A stretch of DNA of 64,000 nt from Streptomyces platensis. Its GTDB lineage: Bacteria > Actinomycetota > Actinomycetes > Streptomycetales > Streptomycetaceae. The stretch covers positions 2,976,001-3,040,000 of the forward strand of contig NZ_CP023691.1 of the NCBI RefSeq assembly GCF_008704855.1. Direction: 5' to 3'. A program made the position numbers and the translations under genes. The notes below the pieces were generated by a model. The model made no database searches. It was not told where the DNA came from and was given only the letters and a program-made list of their open reading frames with translations. This document shows, one piece after another, positions 28,328 to 37,879 of this stretch (within the stretch, counting starts at the first letter, position 1; every line of letters starts with the position of its first letter).

Positions 28328-29173
28328 TCACCGCGGCGAAACCACAACCCCCAACAGCCCGGGGCCTGTGTGCGCGCCGATCACCGCACCCACCTCGCTC
28401 ACATGCAGCTCATTGAGCCCCGTCACCCGCTCCCGGAGCCGCTGGGCCAGGGCCTCCGCGCGCTCCGCCGCGGCGAGATGGTGGACCGCGATATCGACCT
28501 GGCCCTCGCCCGCCCGCTCCGCGGCGATCTCCTCCAGCCGCGCGATGGCCTTGGACGCCGTACGGACCTTCTCCAGCAGCTCGATCCGCCCGTCGGCCAG
28601 TTGCAGGAGCGGTTTGACGGCGAGCGCGGAGCCGAGCAGCGCCTGGGCCGCGCCGATCCGGCCGCCGCGGCGCAGATAGTCGAGGGTGTCGACGTAGAAG
28701 TAGGCGGAGGTACCCGCTGCGCGCTTCTCCGCGGCGGCGACCGCATCGTCCATGTCCCCGCCGGCCTCCGCCGTCTCCGCGGCCGCGAGGGCGCAGAACC
28801 CGAGGGCCATGGCGACCATCCCGGTGTCCACGACGCGTACGGGCACCGGGGCTTCCCTGGCCGCCTGCACCGCCGCGTCGTAGGTGCCGGAGAATTCCGA
28901 GGAGAGGTGGAGCGAGACGATGCCGCTCGCGCCGGTGGCCGCGACCTTGCGGTAGGTCTCCGCGAACGTCGCGGGGCCGGGCCGGGAGGTCGTCACGGGC
29001 CGGCGCTTCTGGAGCGCCTGGGCGAGGGATCTCGCGGAGATTTCGGTGCCCTCTTCCAGGGCCTGGTCCCCCAGGACGACGGTCAGTGGCACGGCCGTGA
29101 TGTGGTGACGCTCGATAGCCGTCCGCGGCAAGTAGGCCGTGGAATCGGTGACGATCGCGACATGGCGGGACAT
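28328..29173 (-). CDS. DegV-family fatty-acid-binding protein
   Basis: A 281-residue protein of the DegV/FakB fold. Signature parts are VAIVTDSTAYLP at the N-terminus, VTTSRPGPATFAETY, LSSEFSGTYDAA and VVDTGMVAMALGFCALAA. Relatives of the FakB type present fatty acids to the FakA kinase, but no fakA is seen nearby. The ATG at 29173 (MSRHVAIVTDS) is chosen because the fold begins there; the longer frame adds non-conserved residues. Its 5' side is the 303-bp gap before the next gene. Confidence 0.92.
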   Translation of the reverse strand: MSRHVAIVTDSTAYLPRTAIERHHITAVPLTVVLGDQALEEGTEISARSLAQALQKRRPVTTSRPGPATFAETYRKVAATGASGIVSLHLSSEFSGTYDAAVQAAREAPVPVRVVDTGMVAMALGFCALAAAETAEAGGDMDDAVAAAEKRAAGTSAYFYVDTLDYLRRGGRIGAAQALLGSALAVKPLLQLADGRIELLEKVRTASKAIARLEEIAAERAGEGQVDIAVHHLAAAERAEALAQRLRERVTGLNELHVSEVGAVIGAHTGPGLLGVVVSPR

Positions 29174-29476
29174 GACAGGGAGGTTATCCGGGGATCCGGA
29201 CGCCGCACAGTGCGGGCCCCTCCCCAAGATCCTCCAGGTTTACCCAAGGCTCTGCCAAGAGCCCACCGAAAGGCCCCGCCGAGGCCCTGGTTCCCGGGAA
29301 AGACCACGTCAACACCCCCGGCACCCCCCGCGTCCTCGACGTCCACCAGGAGCAGAAGCCAGGTGAAGCGAGGCGGAGCCGGATGAAGCCCGGAGCCGTC
29401 AGCCTCTTCACCGCCATCTTCCTCTTCCCCCGGCCCCCGCCCCACCCCTCCCCCTCCTTCTGCCGCCGCTACGCCC
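29174..29476. other. Intergenic region without recognised gene
   Basis: These 303 bp contain a C-rich stretch (29430-29460) and a possible 77-codon minus-strand frame whose composition is unlike the neighbouring genes. I do not regard it as coding. The promoter for the degV gene should lie here. Confidence 0.4.
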
Positions 29477-30283
29477 TCACCTGGTCGTGTCCTCCGTCCG
29501 CGGGGCCTTCTGCCACGGGTAGGACGGCTGGGTGCGCGGGTCCCGTGCGGTGATCGCCGGCGGGTCCTCGGGGACCGGGCCCCAAGAACGGGCGGCGGTG
29601 TCCGACGGACCGGCGGCGGCACCGGACCGTGCGGGCCCCTCCGTCGTCTGCCCTCGCCCGGGAGCCTTCGTCTCTCCCGGTCCCGCGCTCTCCGGGCGGC
29701 CCGGTACCGGGTCCCGCAGGGGATCCATGGGGTCCTCGACCCGGGTCCAGTGGCGCAGCGCCCCGGACTCCACGTCGATCTGGTCGCTGAGCGAGGCCAG
29801 ATCGTCGTCGGCGAACTTGCGGGCACGGTCGCGCGCGGCCCAGCGCAGCGACTCCGCGGAGTGCGTGATCCGCTCCAGCCGCTCCCGGAGGTCCGGGAGG
29901 CGGGTGCCGATGGTGGCCCGGTCGGGCTCGCGTTCCAGCCGCTTGAGTTCGTCGTCCAGCTCATGGCCATGGGCGCTGAGGCGCTCGAAGAGGCCGATCG
30001 CCTCGCTGAGGGAGGCGTCGTCCGGCGAGCCCCCGTAAAGCACGTCCTGGGTGGCGCGCATGGAGGTGCGCAGCGAGAGGCGCAGCTGTGCCAGTTCGCC
30101 TACCACGCCGGGCTGGGCGAGCTGGCGGGCGCGGAGGGTGGTGTCCTCGACGGTTCGGCGGGCGTGGGCGACCGTGCGGTCCACTCCGCGCTTGGCTGCC
30201 TTGACCGCCTTGACCGTCACGAAGACCCCGGCCAGAACGAACAGCACAATTAGCAGTCCGACGATGGCGACGGCGGCTTCCAT
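29477..30283 (-). CDS. Membrane-anchored coiled-coil protein of unknown function
   Basis: A 268-residue protein starting MEAAVAIVGLLIVLFVLAGVF, a single N-terminal membrane anchor. It is followed by a basic stretch (KAVKAAKRGVDRTVAHARR) and a helical, heptad-rich region (about 50-190; LAQLRLSLRTSMRATQDVLYGG, LERLDELKRLEREP-like spacing). A Pro/Gly-rich tail ends the protein. Probably cytoplasmic-facing and possibly oligomeric. I recognise no enzyme motif. The ATG at 30283 is favoured since the hydrophobic anchor starts there. Confidence 0.8.
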   Translation of the reverse strand: MEAAVAIVGLLIVLFVLAGVFVTVKAVKAAKRGVDRTVAHARRTVEDTTLRARQLAQPGVVGELAQLRLSLRTSMRATQDVLYGGSPDDASLSEAIGLFERLSAHGHELDDELKRLEREPDRATIGTRLPDLRERLERITHSAESLRWAARDRARKFADDDLASLSDQIDVESGALRHWTRVEDPMDPLRDPVPGRPESAGPGETKAPGRGQTTEGPARSGAAAGPSDTAARSWGPVPEDPPAITARDPRTQPSYPWQKAPRTEDTTR

Positions 30284-30488
30284 GGGCTCTCCCCAGACGT
30301 GTCGGCGGCGCCGGTTTCCGGCCCGCGCCCTGTACCTCCACGGTAAACGGCCAGGGCAGGTCGCGGGTTCCGGAAGAACCCCCAACCTGCCCGTAGGGGA
30401 AATCACCCATGGCGCTCACGGAGCACCGGCAGGGGGGCCGAAGCGGTCTCGCGTCCGGCCCGGTGAGACGTCAGCGGCGGTCCCGAAG

Positions 30489-30536
30489 AACCGCTGCCGG
30501 GCGCCCGGGGCCGGCCCCGGGCGCCCGCCGACGGTT
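30489..30536 (-). terminator. Perfect palindromic terminator of leuS
   Basis: Arms 30498-30510 (CGGGCGCCCGGGG) and 30515-30527 pair over 13 bp around loop CCGG, and outer arms AACCG/CGGTT extend it. It abuts the leuS stop codon. Confidence 0.8.
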
Positions 30537-33456
30537 ATGCCGGAACGATGTTCACCAGCTTCGGCGCCCGGACGATGACCTTCCGGATGCCCGCGCCGTC
30601 CAGCGCCGCGACCACGGCCGGCTCGGCCAGGGCCGTCGCCTCCAGGTCGGCGTCGGAGATCGACGGGGCGACCTCCAGCCGCGCCTTGACCTTGCCCTTG
30701 ATCTGCACGACGCAGGTCACGGTCTCGTCCACGACGTACGCCGGGTCGGCCACCGGGAAGTCCGCGTGCACCACGGAGTCGGCGTGGCCCAGCTTGCGCC
30801 ACAGCTCCTCGGCGATGTGCGGCGCCAGCGGGGCGATCAGCAGCACCAGCTGCTCGGCGACCGTGCGCGGGACGGGGGTGCCCGCCTTGGTCAGGTGGTT
30901 GTTCAGCTCGGTCACCTTGGCGATGGCCGTGTTGAAGCGCAGGTTCGCCATGTCCTGGCTTACGCCGTCGATCGCCTTGTGCAGGGCGCGCAGGGTGGCC
31001 TCGTCCGGCTCGCCGTCGACGACGGTGACCTCGCCGGTCGCCTCGTCGACGACATTGCGCCACAGGCGCTGGAGCAGGCGGTACTGGCCGACGACGGCCC
31101 GGGTGTCCCACGGGCGCGACACGTCCAGCGGGCCCATCGCCATCTCGTACAGGCGCAGGGTGTCCGCGCCGTACTCGGCGCAGATCTCGTCGGGAGTGAC
31201 GGCGTTCTTCAGGGACTTGCCCATCTTGCCCAGGACGCGGCTGACCTTCTCGCCCTGGTAGTAGTAGCCGCCGTCCCGCTCCTCAACCTCGGCGGCCGGG
31301 ACGGCGATACCGCGGCTGTCCCGGTAGACGAAGGCCTGGATCATGCCCTGGTTGTACAGCTTGTGGAACGGCTCGGAGGACGAGACATGGCCCAGGTCGA
31401 ACAGCACCTGGGACCAGAAGCGGGCGTACAGCAGGTGCAGTACGGCATGCTCCGCGCCGCCCACGTACAGGTCGACGCCGCCGGCCGGCTGCCCCTCGCG
31501 CGGGCCCATCCAGTACTGCTCGATCTCCGGGTCGACCAGCGCATCGCTGTTGTGGGGGTCCAGGTAGCGCATCTCGTACCAGCATGAACCCGCCCAGTTG
31601 GGCATGGTGTTGGTCTCGCGGCGGTAGCGCTTGATGCCGTCGCCCAGGTCCAGGTCGACATGGACCCAGTCCTCGTTACGGGACAGCGGGGTCTCCGGCT
31701 GGGTGTCGGCGTCGTCCGGGTCGAAGGTCCGCGGGGAGTAGTCCTCGACCTCGGGCAGCTCCAGCGGCAGCATCGACTCGGGCAGGGCGTGCGCCACCCC
31801 GTCCTCGTCGTAGACGATCGGGAACGGCTCGCCCCAGTAGCGCTGCCGGCTGAACAGCCAGTCGCGCAGCCGGAAGTTGACGGTGCCCTCGCCGATGCCC
31901 TGGCCGGCCAGCCAGTCGGTGATCTTGGCCTTGGCCTCCGTGACGCCCAGGCCGTCCAGCGAGATGTCCGCGCCGGACGAGTTCACGATCTTGGCGTCGT
32001 ACGAGGCGAAGGCGTCGTCCCAGGCCGAGGGGTCGGTGCCGCGGTCGTCCGACGGCTCGACGACACAGCGCATCGGCAGCTCGAAGGCGCGGGCGAAGGC
32101 GAAGTCGCGGGTGTCATGGGCGGGGACGGCCATGATCGCGCCGGTGCCGTAGCCCATCAGGACGTAGTCGGCGATGAAGACCGGGACCTGCTCGCCGCTG
32201 ACCGGGTTGGTCGCGAAGGCGCCGGTGAAGACGCCGGTCTTGTCCTTGGCCTCGGCCTGCCGCTCGACGTCCGACTTGGAGGCGGCCTGCTTGCGGTAGG
32301 CGGCGACGGCGTCGGCGGGGGTGGCGTGGCCGCCGGTCCACACGTCGTGGGTGCCCTCGGGCCAGGCGTCCGGGACGATCGGGCCCGTGCCGTTGCCGTT
32401 GTCGGCACCGGCGACCAGCGGGTGCTCGGGCGCCAGCACCATGTACGTCGCGCCGAACAGGGTGTCCTGGCGGGTGGTGAAGACGGTGATCTTGTCGTCG
32501 CCCACCGGGAAGTCGACCCGGGCACCCTCGGAGCGGCCGATCCAGTTGCGCTGCTGGAGCTTGATGGCCTCCGGCCAGTCCAGCGCGTCCAGGCCGTTCA
32601 GCAGCCGGTCGGCGTAGGCGGTGATGCGCATGTTCCACTGGCGCAGCTTGGCCTTGAAGACCGGGTAGTTACCGCGCTCGGAGCGGCCGTCGGCGGTGAC
32701 CTCCTCGTTGGCCAGCACCGTGCCCAGGCCGGGGCACCAGTTGACGGGTGCGTCCGAGGCGTACGCCAGGCGGTACTCGCCCAGGACGTTGGCCCGCTCC
32801 AGGGGGCTCAGCCCGCTCCAGGCCCGGCCGTCGGGGGTCGGACGGTCGCCGGCCTCGAACTGCGCGACCAGGGTGTCGATCGGGCGGGCGGCGTCCGCCT
32901 CCGGGTCGTACCAGGAGTTGAAGATCTGGAGGAAGATCCACTGGGTCCACTTGTAGTACGCCGGGTCGATCGTCTCGACCGAGCGGCGCCCGTCGTGGCC
33001 CAGGCCCAGGCGGCGCAGCTGGCGCCGCATGTTCACGATGTTGGCCTCGGTGGAGACCCGCGGGTGGGTGCCGGTCTGCACCGCGTACTGCTCGGCGGGC
33101 AGGCCGAAGGCGTCGAAGCCCAGGGTGTGCAGGACGTTGTGGCCCGTCATGCGCTGGTGGCGGGCGTAGACGTCGGTGGCGATGAAGCCCAGCGGGTGCC
33201 CGACGTGCAGGCCGGCGCCCGACGGGTAGGGGAACATGTCCATGATGAACTTCTTGGGGCGGGCCACCGACCCGGCGTCGCCGGCCAGGTCGCCCTTGGG
33301 GTTCGGGGCCTCGTAGGTCCCGTTCGCCTCCCAGAATTCCTGCCAGCGTGCCTCGATGTCGGCGGCCAGCGCGGCCGTGTAGCGGTGCGGCGCCGTCGTC
33401 TCGGTGGCGGCACCTCCCGCGCTTTCGGCAGCGGGGGAGTTGGTCGTCTCGCTCAT
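30535..33456 (-). CDS. leuS: Leucine--tRNA ligase
   Basis: A 973-residue class Ia aminoacyl-tRNA synthetase that charges tRNA-Leu. The HIGH motif is HVGH in [16 protein letters not shown] (residues 84-87), and the KMSKS loop reads KMGKS in [16 protein letters not shown]. The CP1 editing domain lies between them ([20 protein letters not shown]), so mischarged tRNA can be hydrolysed. A C-terminal anticodon-binding domain follows. The ATG at 33456 starts [12 protein letters not shown]; the frame runs on upstream but overlaps the leader. Regulation is probably by attenuation: a Leu-rich leader peptide and a T-tailed hairpin lie upstream. Confidence 0.97.
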   Translation of the reverse strand: MSETTNSPAAESAGGAATETTAPHRYTAALAADIEARWQEFWEANGTYEAPNPKGDLAGDAGSVARPKKFIMDMFPYPSGAGLHVGHPLGFIATDVYARHQRMTGHNVLHTLGFDAFGLPAEQYAVQTGTHPRVSTEANIVNMRRQLRRLGLGHDGRRSVETIDPAYYKWTQWIFLQIFNSWYDPEADAARPIDTLVAQFEAGDRPTPDGRAWSGLSPLERANVLGEYRLAYASDAPVNWCPGLGTVLANEEVTADGRSERGNYPVFKAKLRQWNMRITAYADRLLNGLDALDWPEAIKLQQRNWIGRSEGARVDFPVGDDKITVFTTRQDTLFGATYMVLAPEHPLVAGADNGNGTGPIVPDAWPEGTHDVWTGGHATPADAVAAYRKQAASKSDVERQAEAKDKTGVFTGAFATNPVSGEQVPVFIADYVLMGYGTGAIMAVPAHDTRDFAFARAFELPMRCVVEPSDDRGTDPSAWDDAFASYDAKIVNSSGADISLDGLGVTEAKAKITDWLAGQGIGEGTVNFRLRDWLFSRQRYWGEPFPIVYDEDGVAHALPESMLPLELPEVEDYSPRTFDPDDADTQPETPLSRNEDWVHVDLDLGDGIKRYRRETNTMPNWAGSCWYEMRYLDPHNSDALVDPEIEQYWMGPREGQPAGGVDLYVGGAEHAVLHLLYARFWSQVLFDLGHVSSSEPFHKLYNQGMIQAFVYRDSRGIAVPAAEVEERDGGYYYQGEKVSRVLGKMGKSLKNAVTPDEICAEYGADTLRLYEMAMGPLDVSRPWDTRAVVGQYRLLQRLWRNVVDEATGEVTVVDGEPDEATLRALHKAIDGVSQDMANLRFNTAIAKVTELNNHLTKAGTPVPRTVAEQLVLLIAPLAPHIAEELWRKLGHADSVVHADFPVADPAYVVDETVTCVVQIKGKVKARLEVAPSISDADLEATALAEPAVVAALDGAGIRKVIVRAPKLVNIVPA

Positions 33457-33520
33457 CGTCCTCAAAGCTCCATCGATCGTCTCTGCCAGCGGAAACGCGC
33501 CAGATCCCCGGCACGCCGGA

Positions 33521-33548
33521 AACAAAAAGACCCCTCGCACAGGAGGGG
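33521..33548 (-). terminator. Putative attenuator terminator in leuS leader
   Basis: On the minus strand CCCCTC-CTGTGC-GAGGGG forms a 6-bp stem (33531-33536 with 33543-33548) followed by TCTTTTTGTT, a U-tract that is unusual in this genome. It lies about 65 nt before the leuS ATG and 45 nt after the leader-peptide stop. An upstream hairpin CCGACGG/CCGTCGG could act as the competing structure. Confidence 0.7.
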
Positions 33549-33592
33549 AAGCCGCGCCGATTCCGACGGGTTCTGTCATCCGTCGGTACTGA

Positions 33593-33631
33593 TCAGCGCG
33601 GCCCGCTAAGCAGAAGGCGTACGGCACGCAT
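33593..33631 (-). CDS. Leucine-rich leader peptide of leuS
   Basis: A 12-codon frame, [12 protein letters not shown], ending in TGA. Three adjacent Leu codons read CTT CTG CTT; CTT is rare in this G+C-rich genome. It sits between a -10-like TACCCT (6 nt before the ATG, suggesting a leaderless transcript) and the T-tailed hairpin before leuS. This is the architecture of ribosome-mediated attenuation by charged tRNA-Leu. The peptide itself need have no function. Confidence 0.65.
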   Translation of the reverse strand: MRAVRLLLSGPR

Positions 33632-33725
33632 GGCGTCAGGGTACCGCAGGGCGTACGGGGCCCGCGCTGGGATTGCCCCCATGCGGGCCCCGCCCCCGGT
33701 TACCCGTCCTCCTGCCGCCGCGTCA

Positions 33726-33765
33726 CAGGGGCGCGGCCGGTGCGGGGAGGCGGGGCCGCGCCCTG
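33726..33765 (-). terminator. Hairpin downstream of S53 peptidase gene
   Basis: CAGGGGCGCGGCC pairs with GGCCGCGCCCTG with one bulged base, and the hairpin ends 3 nt before the stop codon. Confidence 0.6.
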
Positions 33766-33768
33766 GTG

Positions 33769-35727
33769 TCAGGGGCGGTAGGAGCTCACGTAGCCGGCGC
33801 CCGGCGTGCCGACGCCGGTGACGTCGTCGTAGCCGACCACCGCGCGCAGGGAGCTGTCCTTGCCCAGGCTGCGCAGCGAGGTCGTGGTGCCCTTGCTCGC
33901 GTCGGTGCCGTTGACGTAGTCGACCCGGACAACCGCCAGGTCACGGCCGGCACCCAGGGGGTGATCGGTGACGTCGTGGTAGGCGGCGGTGCCGTAGCGC
34001 TGGTAGATGCCGGGGTTGGCGAAGCCGATGGCGACGCCGTGCCGGGCCTGCTGGGCGAGCGCCTGGACGCCCGCGATCACCGGGGCGGCCAGTGAGGTGC
34101 CGCCGATGCGGTACTCGTCATAGCCGAGCTTGCCGTCCGGCAGGGTCTGGGTCTGGCCGACCAGGAAGCCGGTGTTGGGGTCGGCGACCGCGGCGATGTC
34201 CGGGACGGTGCGCATCGCGCCGCCGCCGTTCGCCTGCGCGAGCCCGTCCGGGACGACTCCGCGCTGGTAGAAGGGCTGCGCCACGGTCTTGCTGGTGCCG
34301 CCGCCGGCGCCGCCGTTGAAGGTGCCGGGGAAGCCGGTCCAGTCGTTGCCGTCCTTGGAGAGCACCGCCTTGCGGGTGCCCCAGCCGGTCTCCCACTGGT
34401 ACGCGTCGTGCTTGCCCACGGCCAGAGAGGTGCCGCCGACGGCGGTCACCCAGGCGGAGTTCGCCGGGGTGTCGACCTGCTTGGTGCCCGTGTTGTCGAC
34501 CTCGTCACCGTTGTCGCCGGAGGAGAAGTAGAAGCCGATGCCCTGCACCGCGCCCTGCTGGAAGAGCTGGTCGTAGGCGGCGGCCACGTCCGGGGTCTCA
34601 TTCGCCTCGATGTCGCCCCAGGAGTTGGAGACGATGTCGGCGAGGTGCCCGTCGACGATCTTGCCGAGCGAGTCGAGCAGATCGTCGTCCATGCAGGAGG
34701 CGCCGCCGACGTAGACGATGTCGGAGTCGGGGGCGACGGCGTGCACGGCCTCCACGTCGAGGGTCTCCTCGCCGTACCAGCCGGCCGCGCCGCACTCCTC
34801 GATGTGCGTGTAGTCCTCGGGAAGCACCTGGGAGAGCTGGCCGCGGCGGTATCGGGGGTCCCCGTTGCGGGCTGCGTAGGTGTCCGCGTCCTTGGCGATG
34901 GTCGGCGAGGCGTACGCGTCGGTGATCGCGACGGTGACGTGCTTGCCGGTCCACTTCTTCGCCCCGTAGGCGGCGCGGAGCTGCTTTCCGGTGTAGCCCT
35001 TGATCGCGTACGGCGCCTTGCCCCCGTAGGCGGACGGCAGCTTCTTGTCGGTCCTGGAGCCGTAGTACGAGGAGAACGGGCCGGAGTTACGGAAGACGCC
35101 TTCCGGCGGCGGCAGTTCGCTGGAGTGGTGCTTGGCGAGCCGTGGCGCGTTGTCCAGGCCGGTGACCGTCAGGACCGCGTCGGCCAGGTCGGCGGGCGCG
35201 GAGGCGGTGGCCGACGGAGCGTGGTAAGTGTGCCCGCTCTTGCGGTAATTGTGCAGGTCGACGGCGAAGGCGCGCTCGGCGGCGGCCGCGTCGCCCGTGA
35301 CCGTCAGATAGCGGTTGGTGGTGCCGGTGACCGTCAGGCCGGACTTCTTCAGCCAGCCGGTCACCTTGGCTATCTGGTCGTGCGTGGCGCCGAAGCGGGC
35401 GCGCACCTGGGCGGGGCTCAGATACTTCCCGTACGCGGCGGAGTGCGGGTCGGACACGGCCCTCGCGCGGTCCGCGAGCCCCTTGGCGTCGCGGCCGGCC
35501 AGATAGACGCGGGCGGTGACGGCCGCGGAGGCGGAGGTGGCGCCCCGGTCGGCCTGCCGGGTGGCCCACAGCGGCTTGGTGCCCGGCAGCGCGTGCCGGC
35601 CGCCGTCGTGGCCCGCGGCATCGGCGGCGGGCGCGCCGAGCGCGAGCGCACCGGCGACCAGCGGCAGCGTCGCTGCCCAGGCCAGACCGGCGCGGGCGCG
35701 CGGTGATCTGGTGCGGCTTGATCTCAT
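33769..35727 (-). CDS. Secreted S53 family peptidase (sedolisin/kumamolisin type)
   Basis: A 652-residue serine-carboxyl protease. A signal peptide is seen at 1-38 (basic start, hydrophobic LAWAATLPLVAGALALGAP, cleavage near ADAAG). A pro-kumamolisin activation domain follows (about 50-190). The catalytic domain has GEETLDVEAVHAVAP (Glu and Asp), SNSWGD (oxyanion Asp) and GGTSLAAPVIAG (nucleophile Ser). A C-terminal calcium site is suggested by YDDVTGVGTPGAG. It should be exported and self-activate at low pH. AGGGGG lies 5 nt before the ATG. Single gene. Confidence 0.94.
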   Translation of the reverse strand: MRSSRTRSPRARAGLAWAATLPLVAGALALGAPAADAAGHDGGRHALPGTKPLWATRQADRGATSASAAVTARVYLAGRDAKGLADRARAVSDPHSAAYGKYLSPAQVRARFGATHDQIAKVTGWLKKSGLTVTGTTNRYLTVTGDAAAAERAFAVDLHNYRKSGHTYHAPSATASAPADLADAVLTVTGLDNAPRLAKHHSSELPPPEGVFRNSGPFSSYYGSRTDKKLPSAYGGKAPYAIKGYTGKQLRAAYGAKKWTGKHVTVAITDAYASPTIAKDADTYAARNGDPRYRRGQLSQVLPEDYTHIEECGAAGWYGEETLDVEAVHAVAPDSDIVYVGGASCMDDDLLDSLGKIVDGHLADIVSNSWGDIEANETPDVAAAYDQLFQQGAVQGIGFYFSSGDNGDEVDNTGTKQVDTPANSAWVTAVGGTSLAVGKHDAYQWETGWGTRKAVLSKDGNDWTGFPGTFNGGAGGGTSKTVAQPFYQRGVVPDGLAQANGGGAMRTVPDIAAVADPNTGFLVGQTQTLPDGKLGYDEYRIGGTSLAAPVIAGVQALAQQARHGVAIGFANPGIYQRYGTAAYHDVTDHPLGAGRDLAVVRVDYVNGTDASKGTTTSLRSLGKDSSLRAVVGYDDVTGVGTPGAGYVSSYRP

Positions 35728-36084
35728 GGAACCCCCTGTGTGGCGATGTGGTGCGCCGCGGGGTGCCGCGCTGCGCCGGTGTGCCGGTGTGCGGCACCGC
35801 ACGAGCGGTGAAGGCGTGAGAGGTGAGGCTCACGCGATGCGCCACTCTTTCGGTGAACCGTTCATGTCAGGGGCATGCGATCACCAAGATGAGCCCAAGG
35901 AAAGGCAAGGACTGGTCAGGAATGAACACAGAGCGAACGGTCAACTCGCCCTGGCGGACACGTCACTGACCGGATATCAGCACAACTCCGGGAGAACTCC
36001 CGCCGATTACGCCCCTGAGGCGCCCCGTACGCAGACGCACGACGAAGCAGGCCATCCATATCGGATGACCCGCTTCGTTCACTG
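35728..36084. other. Upstream region of the S53 peptidase gene
   Basis: The 357 bp between the peptidase start and tRNA-Ala contain the tRNA terminator (36043-36077) and presumably the peptidase promoter. A short palindrome, CGGGAGAACTCCCG, lies near 35988-36001 and could be an operator. No gene is visible. Confidence 0.45.
36043..36077 (-). terminator. Hairpin downstream of tRNA-Ala
   Basis: CGAAGC and GCTTCG flank an inner CATCC/GGATG pairing. It begins 8 nt past the tRNA 3' end. Confidence 0.55.
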
Positions 36085-36157
36085 TGGAGCTAAGGAGAAT
36101 TGAACTCCTGACCTCCTGCATGCCATGCAGGCGCTCTACCAACTGAGCTATAGCCCC
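36085..36157 (-). tRNA. tRNA-Ala (anticodon GGC), copy 1
   Basis: A 73-nt tRNA folds into a standard cloverleaf. The acceptor stem is GGGGCTA/TAGCTCC with the alanine identity pair G3:U70. The anticodon loop ATGGCAT gives GGC, which reads GCC and GCU. The T loop is TTCAATT. CCA is not encoded. It is identical in sequence to the copy at 38566. Confidence 0.98.
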
Positions 36158-36239
36158 GTATTCTGTTTCCGTGCGGTTCCCCGCTGCGGCATCGCCTACA
36201 TTACACGGACCTCCCCGGCTTCTGCCAAATCGTTCTGCC

Positions 36240-36299
36240 AGGGGCCCTACAGCGCGACGCGCGGTACTCAGGGGCCCTTCGGTGCGACGCGCGGTACTG
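36240..36299 (+). repeat. Two 30-bp direct repeats in GT87 promoter region
   Basis: AGGGGCCCT begins both 36240-36269 and 36270-36299, and both end in GCGACGCGCGGTACT plus one base. The second copy ends in TACTGT, a plausible -10 element. The repeats could be tandem operators. Confidence 0.75.
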
Positions 36300-36340
36300 T
36301 CGGCGATCTGTGCCCGATTCGTCCTGGGGAGCCGTACGCC

Positions 36341-37684
36341 GTGACCGCGCTGGAGCTGGAGCAGTCCACCGACGCCGGCGGCGCCCAGCCCGGCAAGGGC
36401 CTCATCCGCCGGCACCCGACCCTCGCGGCAGCCCTCGGCTGCCTGGTCTCCTTCGCCGTCTTCTGGACCGTGCAGCGCCTGCTGAACGTGACGATGATCG
36501 ACCTGATGGTCTACCGCGCCGAGGGCTTCACCGTCCGCCACGGCGAGTCCCTCTACGACATGGTGGCGACCTCGGCGCATCTGCCCAACACCTACCCGCC
36601 CTTCGCGGCCCTGCTGTTCACCCCGCTCACCCTGCTCGGGGCCCCGGCGATGCGGACCGTCGCCACCGCCGGCAACCTGCTGCTGCTCGTCGGCGTCGTC
36701 CACCTCTCGCTGCGCCTGGTCGGCCGGCCCCGGCGGCTCCCCCGGCCGGCCGCGACGTTCGCGGTCTCCGCGCTGCTGGTGTGGTGCGAGCCGGTCTGGA
36801 CGACGCTGCGCTACGGCCAGATCAATCTGCTGATCGCGGTACTGGTGCTGTGGGACCTGACCCGCACGGACACCCGGCGGCTCGCGGGCATCGGCATCGG
36901 TGTCGCGGCCGGCCTCAAACTGACCCCGGCGCTGTTCGCGGTGTTTCTCGCGCTGGCCGGCCTGGTCCGCGCCGGGCAGCTGCTGCGGTCCGGCGCGGGT
37001 GCCCGCGCCGCCTGGAACCCCTGGCTGCGGCAGGCCGCCGTCGCCACCGCCACCTTCCTGGCCACCGCCCTCCTCTCCGCGCTCGCGCTGCCACGCGACT
37101 CGTACCGCTTCTGGACCGAGATCGTGTACGCCACCGACCGGGTCGGCGAGGTGGAGATCACCGCGAACCAGTCGCTGCGCGGCGCCCTCGCCCGGCTGCT
37201 GCACACCCACGACCCGGGCGCCGCCTGGCTCGTGGTCGCCGGCCTGACCGGCGCCCTCGGTCTGGCACTGGCGGTCGCCTCGCTGCTGCGCGGGCAGCGC
37301 GCCTGGGCGGCCGTCGCCTGCGCCGCCACCGCGCTCCTGGTCAGCCCGATCTCCTGGTCCCACCACTGGGTGTGGTGCGTACCGATGCTGATCCTGGCCG
37401 GTTCCGAGGCGCTGCACCGGACGGGCACCCCGGCCCGCCGCTGGTGGCTGACGACCGGTGCGCTGGGGCTGCTCTTCTGCTCGTTCGCGCTGTGGTGGGT
37501 GCCGCACCGCTGGCACCAGCACGAGGAACTGCACCAGAACGGGGTGCAGATGCTGCTCTCCGGCAGCTACCCGCTCGCCGGTCTCGCGCTGTTGGCCCTG
37601 ACCGGGGCCCGGCTGTGGCGGCTTCGGGGGCGGGCGGGACAAAGCGCCGCACGCCCGTCCGCCGACCTCGCCGTCGGCAGCTGA
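36341..37684 (+). CDS. GT87-type (DUF2029) polyprenyl-phosphate glycosyltransferase
   Basis: A 447-residue polytopic membrane protein with about nine hydrophobic helices. Family features are DLMVYRAEG (the catalytic Asp in the first loop), NTYPPFAALLFTPL, RYGQINLLIAVLVLWD, GIGVAAGLKLTPALF and SPISWSHHWVW. GT87 enzymes use polyprenol-phosphate-mannose to add alpha-1,2-mannose outside the membrane in actinobacteria. The acceptor here is unknown. The GTG at 36341 has GGGGA upstream. The two 30-bp repeats end 41 nt upstream. Confidence 0.88.
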   Translation: MTALELEQSTDAGGAQPGKGLIRRHPTLAAALGCLVSFAVFWTVQRLLNVTMIDLMVYRAEGFTVRHGESLYDMVATSAHLPNTYPPFAALLFTPLTLLGAPAMRTVATAGNLLLLVGVVHLSLRLVGRPRRLPRPAATFAVSALLVWCEPVWTTLRYGQINLLIAVLVLWDLTRTDTRRLAGIGIGVAAGLKLTPALFAVFLALAGLVRAGQLLRSGAGARAAWNPWLRQAAVATATFLATALLSALALPRDSYRFWTEIVYATDRVGEVEITANQSLRGALARLLHTHDPGAAWLVVAGLTGALGLALAVASLLRGQRAWAAVACAATALLVSPISWSHHWVWCVPMLILAGSEALHRTGTPARRWWLTTGALGLLFCSFALWWVPHRWHQHEELHQNGVQMLLSGSYPLAGLALLALTGARLWRLRGRAGQSAARPSADLAVGS

Positions 37685-37879
37685 ACCATGCGCCCGCACT
37701 GCGGAATTGCGCGGTGTCCGTCTCATATCCGCCACAACGTCCCCGCCGCCGACGGCAGTTCCGTCCGACCGAAAGGGTCCGTAAGCGTCCGGAACTGCCC
37801 GGAGCTGTCCTGAGCTGTCTGAGACGCCGTCAAGGAGGGGGCGCGGCCCGTCAGTGGCCCCTTGGGGGCGGCGGCCCGC

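Noticed and set aside
29184..29417. 77-codon minus-strand frame between two genes
   Set aside because: Atypical composition, no ribosome site, C-rich low-complexity neighbourhood.
33457..33627. N-terminal extension of leuS in the same frame
   Set aside because: It would start inside the leader peptide and cover the attenuator hairpin; residues are not LeuRS-like.
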